DNA of 44,225 nt from CAYTLW01 sp964438735 (GTDB taxonomy: Bacteria; Myxococcota_A; UBA9042), in the NCBI GenBank assembly GCA_964438735.1, contig CAYTLW010000060.1:1-44225 (forward strand), in the 5' to 3' direction. The position numbers were made by a program, and so were the translations under genes. Numbering within the stretch: the first letter of the stretch is position 1; each line of letters opens with the position of its first letter. Below are positions 14,449-22,601 of this stretch, piece after piece. Under the pieces are notes generated by a model. It searched no databases, had not been told where the DNA came from, and worked only from the letters and a program-made list of their open reading frames with translations.

Positions 14449-16129
14449 GGGTGGCCTCCCCAACGGTCTTGGCTACGTCGCGAGGACGCGCCCGAGCCAG
14501 CCGGACGATGCGCACCACGGCGGCCGTGAGAAGTAGGATCAGGGCAAAGGTGATGGCGAACCAGAGCGGCTCGTACACCGTGTCGCCGCCGGTATCGGGT
14601 GGCGCCTTCAGCCACTCCGCGCGGCGCAAATCGGCGGCCGCGAGGTACCCCAGACGACTTCGTTGCAGGCGACGGGCGGCGATGTCTGCGTTGCCCTTGC
14701 GCCAGGCCTCCACATAGCGGCGCGAGGCGATCAGGGCGCGCCGCACCGAGTCGGCCTGGATCTGGGCCATGCGCTCCATCGCTGCGGCCACTTCCGGATC
14801 GCTGGGATCGCGCAGCAGGTCGGCGGTAACCGTGCCCTCGTCGGGCAACTCCTGGCCCACATCCGTCGCATCCGGGGAAGCGATCGCGGCCAGCGTCTCA
14901 TAGAGCTCGCCACCCTGACGCGACCCGATCTCGGCCAGGGTCTCGACGAGCACGTTGCCGGCCCCGCGCCCATCTTCCCACGGCTGCCAGCGATCGGCGC
15001 CGGGCATGTAGGCCGCCAGGCGTGGCTTCAGGAGAACGGCCAGGTTGGGATCGTCGGTGGCCGCAGTGGCCAGCACCACGGCGATGCGCGAGTCGGCTTC
15101 GGCGCCCCGTGCCGCGGCGGCCATCTCTGTGGCCAGCCAGCGCTCACCGAGCACATGATGGTTGCGCAGCAGGCGGATGCCCATGGCGACGAAGGAGGGC
15201 AGATCGGCGAAGAACCCGCCGCCCGTGAGCAAGGCGCGCAGATACCAGGCCTTCTTGGCCCGGGCAAAGAGCTGGTAGGAGCCCACCTGTACATTGTGCA
15301 GGGGCCCGGCGGCGTCCTGGACGTAATGCAATCCTGCGCCCAACCAGACCATGGCCAGGTAGTCAGCGGCGGCGCGGAACTCCTGCTCCCCCCATGCGCG
15401 GGCCAGGATGGCCATGTCCAGGTGCAACTGGGCCATCTCGTCGGCGTAGGTCTTTACCGGCGCGTCCCAGGCGGGCGCCACGGCAAATCGCCAGGGCTCG
15501 TTGCGCAGGATCTCTGGATCATCCGTGGGCGTGATGGCGCCGGGCAGGGCGTAGTGGGCGTGCGCCTGGCTGGCCAGCCCTTCCGGTCCACCCATGTTCT
15601 GGGCCATGGGATCGAAGGGCACGGCTCGCCCATCCTCCAGGCGTTCGGGTTCGCCTTCCTCGCCATACAACAGGCGTCGTTGGTTGCGCCTGTCCAGGTC
15701 CGGGTAGGCCGAGGCGGCGACCAGCAGCTCGAGCTGTCCGACTCGCTTCTTGTGTTCAACTCGGGTGATGCCGAAGACGCGCACCTCGGGGTCCTCGGTC
15801 ATGGCCAGGAAGTGACGGATACCACGCGCGTTGAAGGCGGCGGGCGAGTTGAAGCGCTCGCGAAACGCTTTCTGGGCGGCCGGATCTCCGCCCGTGGCCA
15901 TGGCGCCACCGAACCAGGCGTAGAACTGCACCAGCTCGCCAGACGCGGGCGGGGCGAGGGTGCCCTTGTTCTCGTGCTCGGCCAGCGCCAGACGGGTGAT
16001 GGCGCGATGCACCTCGACCGAAAACGCAGACGCCTGGGTGCTCGGCAGGGTCAGCGCGCCCACGACGAAGACGACCATGGCCAGTCGGCTCGCACCTCTG
16101 ACCGCCGCGATGTGTACAGTCCCTCGCAT
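14432..16129 (-). CDS. Exported zinc phospholipase C / S1-P1 nuclease-like protein
   Basis: A 565-residue protein with signal peptide (cleavage near TQASA-FSVEVH), a metal-dependent hydrolase domain and one C-terminal membrane helix (WFAITFALILLLTAAVV) followed by a basic tail. Candidate metal ligands follow the order of the zinc phospholipase C/P1 nuclease fold: H41 in FSVEVHRAI, H106 in GIRHF, D144/D146 in AYPDLD, H190/H192 in HAHYALPG, and H268, D272 and H278 in GLHYVQDAAGPLHN. The C-terminal anchor would keep the domain on the periplasmic face. The start at 16129 gives a proper signal peptide; the open frame extends to a GTG at 16228 without a ribosome site. Substrate (phospholipid or nucleic acid) cannot be told from sequence. 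Confidence 0.75.
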   Translation of the reverse strand: MRGTVHIAAVRGASRLAMVVFVVGALTLPSTQASAFSVEVHRAITRLALAEHENKGTLAPPASGELVQFYAWFGGAMATGGDPAAQKAFRERFNSPAAFNARGIRHFLAMTEDPEVRVFGITRVEHKKRVGQLELLVAASAYPDLDRRNQRRLLYGEEGEPERLEDGRAVPFDPMAQNMGGPEGLASQAHAHYALPGAITPTDDPEILRNEPWRFAVAPAWDAPVKTYADEMAQLHLDMAILARAWGEQEFRAAADYLAMVWLGAGLHYVQDAAGPLHNVQVGSYQLFARAKKAWYLRALLTGGGFFADLPSFVAMGIRLLRNHHVLGERWLATEMAAAARGAEADSRIAVVLATAATDDPNLAVLLKPRLAAYMPGADRWQPWEDGRGAGNVLVETLAEIGSRQGGELYETLAAIASPDATDVGQELPDEGTVTADLLRDPSDPEVAAAMERMAQIQADSVRRALIASRRYVEAWRKGNADIAARRLQRSRLGYLAAADLRRAEWLKAPPDTGGDTVYEPLWFAITFALILLLTAAVVRIVRLARARPRDVAKTVGEATRERDR

Positions 16130-16221
16130 GGCGGCGATGGTAGGGGCAGGCGGGCATCGACACAATCCGACCGATGCGTGTAACGGATCCCCGTCACAAT
16201 GCGACGCTAGACGTGGTTTCG

Positions 16222-16250
16222 TTGACACGTGCTGGTGGCGCGGGCATAGG
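16222..16250 (+). promoter_or_regulatory. Possible sigma-70-type promoter for the rhodanese lipoprotein
   Basis: A perfect TTGACA (16222-16227) is followed after 17 bases by CATAGG (16245-16250), which matches 3 of 6 of the -10 consensus. It lies about 100 bases upstream of the gene start at 16352, within the 222-bp divergent gap. The -10 is weak. Confidence 0.4.
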
Positions 16251-16351
16251 TGCCCTCCTGGCGCGACCGGCGCGGTCCAGCGAAGTGCGACCGGTCAGGC
16301 GGCGGCAACCCCATGCGCCACGCCGCGCCAACCTCAACCAGGAGCTCGAAG

Positions 16352-17320
16352 ATGAACACTCAGGGGATTACGATGAAGACGATCATCACCGCCGGCCTGT
16401 TTGGTGCGGCGCTGGTATTGAGCGGCTGTGGCGGAAGCGCGCCGCAGGTCAAGGCGGGTGCACCGGCGACGGCCCAGGCACCGTGCCCAGGCTGCGACAA
16501 GGTGGCCTGCAAGGGTTGCCCTGACAAGGCCGCCAAAGCTGCCACCAAGAAGGACTGCGCCAAGAAGGACTGCGCCAAGAAGGACTGCGCCAAGAGCAAA
16601 GACTGCGCCAAGGGCAAAGACTGCGCTGGCAAGGACTGCGGCGATTGCGCCGGCAAGGTCGCGTTCAAGATGATGCCTGCCGCCGAGCTGGCCAAGGCGC
16701 TGGAAGCCGGCACCGACCTGCACGTCTATGACGTCAACTCCATCGCCCGCTACAACAAGGGCCACGTCAAGGGCGCCAAGCACCTCAATCGCTACGCCAT
16801 GAGCGCGGACACCCTGCCCCAGGACAAGGCGGCCAAGCTGGTCTTCTACTGCGGCAGCTCGCGCTGCAAGGCCTCCCACAAGGCCGCCCACAAGGCCAGG
16901 CGCCTGGGCTACACCAACGTCGCCGTGATGCCCGAGGGCATCAAGGGCTGGGAAGAGGCCACCCTGCCGACCGAGACCGCTTCGCTGGTCGATCCGATCA
17001 AGGAGATCACGGCCGCAGGACTGAACACCAAGCGCATGGGCGCGGCGCAGATCTTCATCTACGACGTGAACAAGGCCGCGCGTTTCGCCAGCAGCCACAT
17101 TCCCGGTGCCGTCAATGTGGGCAAGCAGGTCGCCGCCGATAAGCTGCCCCCCAACAAGAACGCCATGCTGGTGTTCTACTGCGCCAACGCCCGCTGCGGC
17201 GCCTCGCATATGGCCGCCACCTCGGCGCTCAAGCTGGGCTACACCAACGTGTGGGTCATGCGCGCGGGCATCAAGGGCTGGGAAGAAGCCAAACTGCCGG
17301 TGGAGAAGGCCAGCATGTAG
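16352..17320 (+). CDS. Cys-rich lipoprotein with tandem rhodanese domains
   Basis: A 322-residue lipoprotein. Lipobox LSGC puts the lipid on C26. Next come CPGC and CKGC (C45/48/53/56) and a lysine-rich segment where DC-A recurs every 5-6 residues (C69, 74, 79, 85, 91, 96, 99). Two rhodanese-like domains follow (about 105-205 and 215-315), each with YDVN, a GH(V/I) turn and the loop VFYC-x4-C-x-ASH (C167/C172 and C277/C282), then GYTNV and IKGWEEA. The first Cys of each loop is the expected persulfide-carrying residue. Both domains keep it, unlike many tandem rhodaneses in which one copy is dead. ATG 16352 has AGGAG at 7 bases; ATG 16373 is also possible. It probably handles sulfur, metals or thiol redox at the envelope (inference). 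Confidence 0.88.
   Translation: MNTQGITMKTIITAGLFGAALVLSGCGGSAPQVKAGAPATAQAPCPGCDKVACKGCPDKAAKAATKKDCAKKDCAKKDCAKSKDCAKGKDCAGKDCGDCAGKVAFKMMPAAELAKALEAGTDLHVYDVNSIARYNKGHVKGAKHLNRYAMSADTLPQDKAAKLVFYCGSSRCKASHKAAHKARRLGYTNVAVMPEGIKGWEEATLPTETASLVDPIKEITAAGLNTKRMGAAQIFIYDVNKAARFASSHIPGAVNVGKQVAADKLPPNKNAMLVFYCANARCGASHMAATSALKLGYTNVWVMRAGIKGWEEAKLPVEKASM
16550..16650 (+). repeat. In-gene DNA repeats coding for K-D-C-A units
   Basis: Three almost exact 15-base units (AAGGACTGCGCCAAG) are followed by two 18-base variants and diverged copies. They encode the cysteine-lysine repeat of the rhodanese lipoprotein. The near-identity of the first units at DNA level suggests recent slippage expansion. 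Confidence 0.75.
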
Positions 17321-17335
17321 TCTGCGCCCGCTCCG

Positions 17336-17351
17336 TTGACATCCAGGTCAA
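17336..17351. promoter_or_regulatory. Palindrome between rhodanese stop and terminator
   Basis: TTGAC-N6-GTCAA, a perfect 5-bp inverted repeat, lies 16 bases after the rhodanese stop codon and just before the terminator stem. It could be an operator for the downstream mal genes or be chance. Confidence 0.25.
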
Positions 17352-17353
17352 GA

Positions 17354-17392
17354 AAAGACCCCGCTGTCGCCCTTGCCGCGAGCGGGGTCTTT
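17354..17392 (+). terminator. Hairpin terminator after the rhodanese gene
   Basis: A perfect 12-bp stem AAAGACCCCGCT (17354-17365) and AGCGGGGTCTTT (17381-17392) encloses a 15-base loop. The A/T ends of the stem supply TTT on the plus strand and, by symmetry, on the minus strand. It separates the rhodanese gene from malK, which starts 37 bases later. Confidence 0.75.
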
Positions 17393-17429
17393 GCATAGGT
17401 TTGGCCCGCATCGACGGCAGGCGCATCAC

Positions 17430-18602
17430 ATGGCTAATGTCTCTCTACAGCAAGTCGACAAGTTTTTTGGCGACGTTCACGTGGTCCGCAACCTCGATCT
17501 CGAGGTCGAAGATGGCGAGTTCATGGTCCTGGTCGGACCGTCGGGCTGCGGCAAGAGCACCACGTTGCGCATGGTCGCCGGGCTGGAGAGCATCAGCGCC
17601 GGGGAGCTGCGCATCGGCGATCGGGTGGTCAACGACCTGACGCCGCGTGAGCGCGACATCGCGATGGTCTTCCAGAGCTACGCCCTGTACCCGCACATGA
17701 CGGTGTACGAGAACATGGCTTTCGGCCTGCGCATCCGGCGCATGGACAAAGCCGAGATCGACCAGCGCGTGCGCCAGGCGGCCGGGCTGCTCGGCCTGTC
17801 CGAGCTGCTGCAACGACGCCCCAAAGCCCTCAGCGGTGGCCAGCGCCAGCGCGTCGCCATGGGTCGCGCGGTGGTCCGCGAACCGTCGGTCTTCCTCTTC
17901 GATGAGCCGCTGTCGAATCTCGACGCCAAGCTGCGCGTGCAGATGCGCCTGGAGGTCGCGCGCCTGCACAAGCGCCTGGGTGTGACCATCATCTACGTCA
18001 CCCACGACCAGGTGGAGGCCATGACCCTGGCCGATCGCATAGCGGTCATGCACCAGGGCATCCTGCAGCAGTGCGCCTCGCCGGACGAGATCTACAATCG
18101 TCCGGCGAACACCTTCGTGGCCACCTTCATCGGTTCGCCAGCCATGAACCTGTTGCCGGTCCTGCCCGAGCTGGACGCGGACGGCCAGTTGAAAGCCCTG
18201 GGCAAGGGGTTGCGCTGGAGTCCCCCGGCATCGCTCGCCCATCCATGGCGTCAACAGCTGACCGAAGGCGGTGGCGCGAATTGGACCGTGGGCGTGCGAC
18301 CGCAGGACTTCGAGGTGGTCGCCGATGACGCCGCGGGACATGCCACGTTGCGGGTCGATGTGGTCGAGCCCCTGGGCTCGGAGACTTTTGTATACGGCAC
18401 CTTTGTCGGCGACGAGGAAGATGGGGCGGCACCGGAAGCGGCCGACGAGGCCACTGCGGAACGGCAGGGGTCGCCGGCGATCGTGCGCGTCGATCCGACC
18501 GTGCCGGTGGCCCATGGCGAGCTGCTGCACCTGGCGGTGATCGAGGATCGGGCCCAGGTATTCGACTTCTCGGGCACTCGCATGACGGTTGCGGCGGGTT
18601 GA
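17430..18602 (+). CDS. malK: Sugar ABC transporter ATPase (MalK/UgpC type)
   Basis: A 390-residue cytoplasmic ATPase that powers sugar import. Walker A GPSGCGKST (36-44), Q-loop FQSYALYPHMT, signature LSGGQRQR, Walker B VFLFDEPLSNLDAKLR and the switch TYVTHD-type motif (IYVTHDQVEAMT) are all present. The C-terminal part is the regulatory TOBE/OB region typical of MalK/UgpC proteins. It contains an acidic Ala-rich insertion (DEEDGAAPEAADEATAE, about residues 330-350) that is unusual. The ATG at 17430 begins MANVSLQQVDK, as in the family; longer frames would run through the terminator. It is the first gene of a four-gene run with short gaps. The maltose-type assignment rests on the MalG-like end of the last gene; substrate is not proven. 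Confidence 0.9.
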   Translation: MANVSLQQVDKFFGDVHVVRNLDLEVEDGEFMVLVGPSGCGKSTTLRMVAGLESISAGELRIGDRVVNDLTPRERDIAMVFQSYALYPHMTVYENMAFGLRIRRMDKAEIDQRVRQAAGLLGLSELLQRRPKALSGGQRQRVAMGRAVVREPSVFLFDEPLSNLDAKLRVQMRLEVARLHKRLGVTIIYVTHDQVEAMTLADRIAVMHQGILQQCASPDEIYNRPANTFVATFIGSPAMNLLPVLPELDADGQLKALGKGLRWSPPASLAHPWRQQLTEGGGANWTVGVRPQDFEVVADDAAGHATLRVDVVEPLGSETFVYGTFVGDEEDGAAPEAADEATAERQGSPAIVRVDPTVPVAHGELLHLAVIEDRAQVFDFSGTRMTVAAG

Positions 18603-18619
18603 ATCCGTTGGAGGATGGG

Positions 18620-19936
18620 ATGAAGACCAAGCTGGCCCTGGTGGCCGTGATCGCCCTGCTGGGCGCCTGTGCCTTCGGTTGCGGCAAGTCTCAGCCGGCC
18701 AAGGCGCCCGACAAGCCGGCGCCGGAAAAGGAGCAGGCTGCGGCCGAGGCACCGGATAAGGCCGCCGAGAAGCCGGCTGCCAAACCCGCCGGACCGCCCA
18801 AGAAGATCCTCCTCTGGCACGCCTACCGGGACAAGGAGCGCGAGGCCCTGGACGCGTTGCTGGCCACCTGGAATAGCAAACATCCCGAGCTGCAGGTGAC
18901 CGCGCTGGCGGTGCCCTTCGACGCCCTGGTGGACAAGGTCCAGGTGGCGGTGCCGCGTGGCAATGGTCCCGACCTGATCATCTTCGCCCACGACAAGATC
19001 GGCACCTGGTCGCGCGACAAGTTGATTCAGCCCCTGGGCGATTGGGCAACCAAGGAGCGCCTGCGCCGATTCCTGCCGCAGACGGTGATGCCGCTGGTCT
19101 TCGAGCGCGCCGTCTACGGCCTGCCCGTGGCCTTCAAGTCGCTGGTGCTGTTCTACAACAAGGCCCTGATCGAGACGCCGCCCACCACCATGGCCGAGCT
19201 GGTCGAGGCGGCGCGCAAACATACCGACGCCAAGGCGGGCAAGTTCGGCCTGGGCTACGACGCCGCCGATCTCTACCAGCATGCGGCCCTGCTGCACGCC
19301 TATGGCGGCCGGGTCTGGGATGACGCCGCCGGCACCCTGGCCATCGACAGCCCGGGCGCGGTCGAAGCGCTGGCCGCGGCGCGCGACCTGCACAAGAAGG
19401 ATGGCATCGTGCCCAAGGGGCTGACCGGCTTCGTCATCACGGCGATGTTCAACGATGGCAAGGTGCCTTTCGTCTTCAACGGTCCCTGGTTCGTGCCCGA
19501 GATCGACCCGAAGGTGAAGTGGGGCGTCACGGTCATGCCCAAGGCGGCCAATGGCAAACCCATGACCCCTTACCTGGGCTCCGAGGCGCTGCTGCTGAGC
19601 GCCAAGACCAAGGAACGCGACGCGGCCCTGACGATCATCGACTACCTGACCAGCGACGAGGCGGCGCTGGCCCGCTTGCAGAAGGGCAGCCAGCTGGTGG
19701 CCAACCAGAAGATCTACGAGAACCCCCGCTGGGCCGCCGATCCCACGGTCAAGGTGTTCCGCGCCCAGGCCGAGGTCTCCGTGCCCATGCCCAACGCTGC
19801 CGAGGCGAACGTAGCGTGGCAGCCATATGGCAGCGCCCTGCGCAAAGTGATTTTCGGTGATGCCGACCCGGCCAAGGCGCTCAAGGCGGCGGCCGCCGAG
19901 GCCCAGTCAGCGCTCGATAAACGCGGCAAGCAGTAG
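18620..19936 (+). CDS. Sugar-binding lipoprotein (MalE-like)
   Basis: A 438-residue extracytoplasmic solute-binding protein of the MalE type (family 1). Lipobox AFGC gives lipidation at about C21. An Ala/Lys/Pro/Glu linker follows, and then the binding domain starting KKILLWHAYRDKEREALDALLATW. Family features include GNGPDLIIFAHDKIG, YGLPVAFKSLVLFYNKAL and the FVFNGPWFVPEI region. The ATG at 18620 follows GGAGG by 6 bases; the open frame reaches back to 18599. It lies 17 bases after malK and 29 before malF. A lipid anchor on a binding protein is unusual for a Gram-negative bacterium but occurs in myxobacteria-like groups. Confidence 0.9.
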   Translation: MKTKLALVAVIALLGACAFGCGKSQPAKAPDKPAPEKEQAAAEAPDKAAEKPAAKPAGPPKKILLWHAYRDKEREALDALLATWNSKHPELQVTALAVPFDALVDKVQVAVPRGNGPDLIIFAHDKIGTWSRDKLIQPLGDWATKERLRRFLPQTVMPLVFERAVYGLPVAFKSLVLFYNKALIETPPTTMAELVEAARKHTDAKAGKFGLGYDAADLYQHAALLHAYGGRVWDDAAGTLAIDSPGAVEALAAARDLHKKDGIVPKGLTGFVITAMFNDGKVPFVFNGPWFVPEIDPKVKWGVTVMPKAANGKPMTPYLGSEALLLSAKTKERDAALTIIDYLTSDEAALARLQKGSQLVANQKIYENPRWAADPTVKVFRAQAEVSVPMPNAAEANVAWQPYGSALRKVIFGDADPAKALKAAAAEAQSALDKRGKQ

Positions 19937-19965
19937 ACGCCAGGCACCCTGCAGGATCCGACTTC

Positions 19966-21744
19966 ATGGCGACGCTGAGCGACAAGGGGCAAGCGGGCAG
20001 GGGCCGCAGTGCGGTCGCCGCCGGACTCGCAACTGCCATCGCCATCGCCGCGATCCTGTTCACCGCCACCACCTGCTACGACCTGATCGAGGCCGCGCTG
20101 CGGGCCGGCCATCGGACGCAGCAGGCCACGGCACTGGCAGACCACCTGGGCCAGGCCGCGGGCGGCGCGGCGGCGGGTCGAACCGACCTGGCCAAGGCCG
20201 CGGCCGAGCTCGAGCGACGACACGCGCCCCTGGTGGCGTTTGCATTTGCCACCGGTTCGGGCGGGGTGGACGAGTTCGGCATCGCCCGCGGCGCCGGTTT
20301 CACGTGGGGCGAGCCCAAGGACGAAGCCGTCAGGATCGCCCTGCTGAACCACGCCAAGGGGCTGAATTCGGTCGCCGAATCCAGCGCCGGCCGCGGCGAG
20401 ACGGTGCCTTTCGACCGGCTGCGGACGGAACTACCCGATGGCCGACTCGTCGTCGCCGTGCCCTACCGGGCCAAGGCGAGCCAAAAGGTGCCCGCAGGCA
20501 TCGCCGGCGTGGTGCTGAAGGTTCTGCCCGCCGGACCTGGCACACCTGGCTGGGTCTGGCTGCTCGTGCTGCTCTGTCCGCTGCTGCTGGTCGCTGGCGT
20601 GCGCTACGCCAGCCTGCCGCTGCCGATCACCGGCGTGGTGACCATGTTGCTCGGCACCGCGGTGGTGATCAGCGCCGCGCCGGCACTGATGCCCGCCCCT
20701 GGTGCAGGGGTGCAGATCCTGTCGGGGCAGTACCTCTTCCCGCATGGCGGCGCGACCCTGTCTGCCGCCATCGCCGGCGCCGCTGGCTGGCTGACCATCA
20801 GCCTGCTGGTCCTGGCGGCGATCGCCGGTCTGCTGGTCGGCCCGTTGACCACCTTGATCGCCGCCATCCGTCGCGATCCGGTGCCCTACTTCTATGTGGG
20901 GCCGGCCGTGCTCGCCACGGGCGTGCTGATCTTCGTGCCCTTCGCGGTGGGCGTCGGGCTGGGCTTCACCTACCGGGGCGAAGAATTCGTCGGCCTGAGC
21001 AACTACGAAGAGGTGCTCGCCCTGGCCACGGGCGGCCACGGCGCGACCCACTTCTTCCGCACCCTGCTGCACACGGTCTTGTGGACCTTTACCAACGTCT
21101 TCCTGCACGTGACCCTGGGGCTGGGTCTGGCGCTGGTGCTCAATCGCCCCGACCTGCGCGGCCGACGCTACTACCGACTGTTGCTGATCATCCCGTGGGC
21201 GGTGCCCAACTACATCACCGCGCTGACCTGGAAGTGGATGTTCAACACCCAGTACGGCCCCATCAATCAGATGATCGAGGCCATCGGCGTGGGCCAGATC
21301 GACTGGCTCGGTCAGAGCCCCTGGACCAACTTCCTGGCCAACCTGATCACCAATGTCTGGCTCGGCTTCCCGTTCATGATGGTGATCTCGTTGGGCGCGC
21401 TGCAGTCGATCCCTGGCGAGCTCTACGAGGCGGCGAGCATCGACGGCGCCAGCGCGGTGGATAAGTTCCGCCACATCACCATGCCCCTGCTGCGGCCGGC
21501 GCTCTTCCCGGCCATCATCCTGGGCACCATCTGGACCTTCAACGCCTTCAACATCATCTACCTGGTCAGCGGCGGCGCGCCGGACCACCAGACCGAAATC
21601 CTGATCACTGAGGCGTACTACATATTTACCGTGTTACAGCGAACGGGATTGGCGGCCGCCTATAGCGTGATCATCTTCCTGTTGCTGCTGGTGTACACCC
21701 TGGTGACCAACCGGCTGACAAACGCCACCGAGGCCGTCGACTGA
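19966..21744 (+). CDS. malF: Sugar ABC permease, MalF type, with N-terminal sensor-like extension
   Basis: A 592-residue inner membrane permease. The C-terminal ~300 residues are a normal MalF: YVGPAVLATGVLIFVPF, conserved LSNYEEVL loop, LNRPDLRGRRYYRLLLIIPWAVPNYITALTWKWMFN, and the EAA loop EAASIDGASAVDKFRHITMPLLRPAL that contacts MalK. In front lies a ~300-residue extension: one membrane helix (about 17-40), a ~145-residue probably periplasmic domain (with FAFATGSGGVDEFG) and three or more further helices. One helix, then a periplasmic domain, then a helix is the layout of extracytoplasmic sensor domains of CACHE type. That is a resemblance of layout, not a proven homology. The start has GCAGGA about 9 bases upstream. 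The next gene starts on its stop codon. Confidence 0.88.
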   Translation: MATLSDKGQAGRGRSAVAAGLATAIAIAAILFTATTCYDLIEAALRAGHRTQQATALADHLGQAAGGAAAGRTDLAKAAAELERRHAPLVAFAFATGSGGVDEFGIARGAGFTWGEPKDEAVRIALLNHAKGLNSVAESSAGRGETVPFDRLRTELPDGRLVVAVPYRAKASQKVPAGIAGVVLKVLPAGPGTPGWVWLLVLLCPLLLVAGVRYASLPLPITGVVTMLLGTAVVISAAPALMPAPGAGVQILSGQYLFPHGGATLSAAIAGAAGWLTISLLVLAAIAGLLVGPLTTLIAAIRRDPVPYFYVGPAVLATGVLIFVPFAVGVGLGFTYRGEEFVGLSNYEEVLALATGGHGATHFFRTLLHTVLWTFTNVFLHVTLGLGLALVLNRPDLRGRRYYRLLLIIPWAVPNYITALTWKWMFNTQYGPINQMIEAIGVGQIDWLGQSPWTNFLANLITNVWLGFPFMMVISLGALQSIPGELYEAASIDGASAVDKFRHITMPLLRPALFPAIILGTIWTFNAFNIIYLVSGGAPDHQTEILITEAYYIFTVLQRTGLAAAYSVIIFLLLLVYTLVTNRLTNATEAVD

Positions 21745-22601
21745 TGTCTACCCCCGCCTCTCGCAAAGCGCTGCGCGCCTGGCTTCCACACCTGTTGTTG
21801 GTGCCGGTGGCGGTGGTGACCATCTACCCGGTGCTCTACGTCATCAAGCTGGCGTTTGCGGGCAGCACGGGCGTTTCGGCGTCCGCCTGGCCGCTGCCCG
21901 ACACCTTCAACACCGCCGCCTTCGAGACCGTAGTCACCCGCACAGACGCCCACGGCACCTGGCTGTTTGGCGCGCAGATGTTCAATTCGCTGCTGATCGC
22001 GGGCTTGACCACCATCTTGGGCATCATCCTGGCCTGCACGGCGGCTTATGGCTTCGCCCGTTTCGAGTTTCCGGGCCGCAGAGTCGGCCTGCTCGGCTTC
22101 CTGGCCACTCAGATGTTCCCCGGCATCCTGACCATGATCCCACTCTACGTCTTGATGCAGAAGCTCAACCTGTTGGACTCGTCGTTGGGCTTGACGTTGG
22201 TCTACGCCACGACCTCGATCCCCTTCTGCACCTGGATGCTCAAGGGTTACTTCGACACCCTGCCCAAGGAGTTGGAGGAGTCGGCGATCATCGACGGTGC
22301 CTCCCGGTTCACCGTCTTCACCAAAATCATCCTGCCGCTATCAGCGCCGGCCATCGCGGTGACGGCCTTGTTCTCGTTCATGAGCGCCTGGAATGAGTTC
22401 GTGCTCGCTTACACGTTCCTGAGCTCGGAAGCGGCGTTCACCATGCCGGTGCAGATCCGCAACTACGTCGGCGACAAGGACGTGCAGTGGAGCCTGTTCG
22501 CTGCGTCGTCACTGATCGTATCGATCCCGGTGATGGCCTTGTTTTACACGCTCGAGAAGCACCTGGTGGGTGGGCTGACCGCCGGCGGCGTCAAGGGCTG
22601 A
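21744..22601 (+). CDS. malG: Sugar ABC permease, MalG type
   Basis: A 285-residue inner membrane permease. It has six predicted membrane segments, the conserved FPGRRVGLLGFLATQMFPG region, the EAA loop EESAIIDGASRFTVFTKIILPLSAPA and the terminal LVGGLTAGGVKG, which closely matches the C-terminus of enteric MalG, the tail that reaches into the MalK dimer. That tail is the best evidence for a maltose/maltodextrin-type transporter. The start overlaps the malF stop by one base (TGATG). The 3' end overlaps the convergent YceI-like gene by 11 bases. Confidence 0.92.
   Translation: MSTPASRKALRAWLPHLLLVPVAVVTIYPVLYVIKLAFAGSTGVSASAWPLPDTFNTAAFETVVTRTDAHGTWLFGAQMFNSLLIAGLTTILGIILACTAAYGFARFEFPGRRVGLLGFLATQMFPGILTMIPLYVLMQKLNLLDSSLGLTLVYATTSIPFCTWMLKGYFDTLPKELEESAIIDGASRFTVFTKIILPLSAPAIAVTALFSFMSAWNEFVLAYTFLSSEAAFTMPVQIRNYVGDKDVQWSLFAASSLIVSIPVMALFYTLEKHLVGGLTAGGVKG

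Noticed and set aside
16550..16650. Repeat array as CRISPR
   Set aside because: The units are 15-18 bases, in frame and without spacers, inside a coding gene.
19857..21464. 535-residue frame overlapping malF
   Set aside because: It is arginine- and proline-rich, typical of a frame-shifted reading of a GC-rich gene, and malF has clear motifs.
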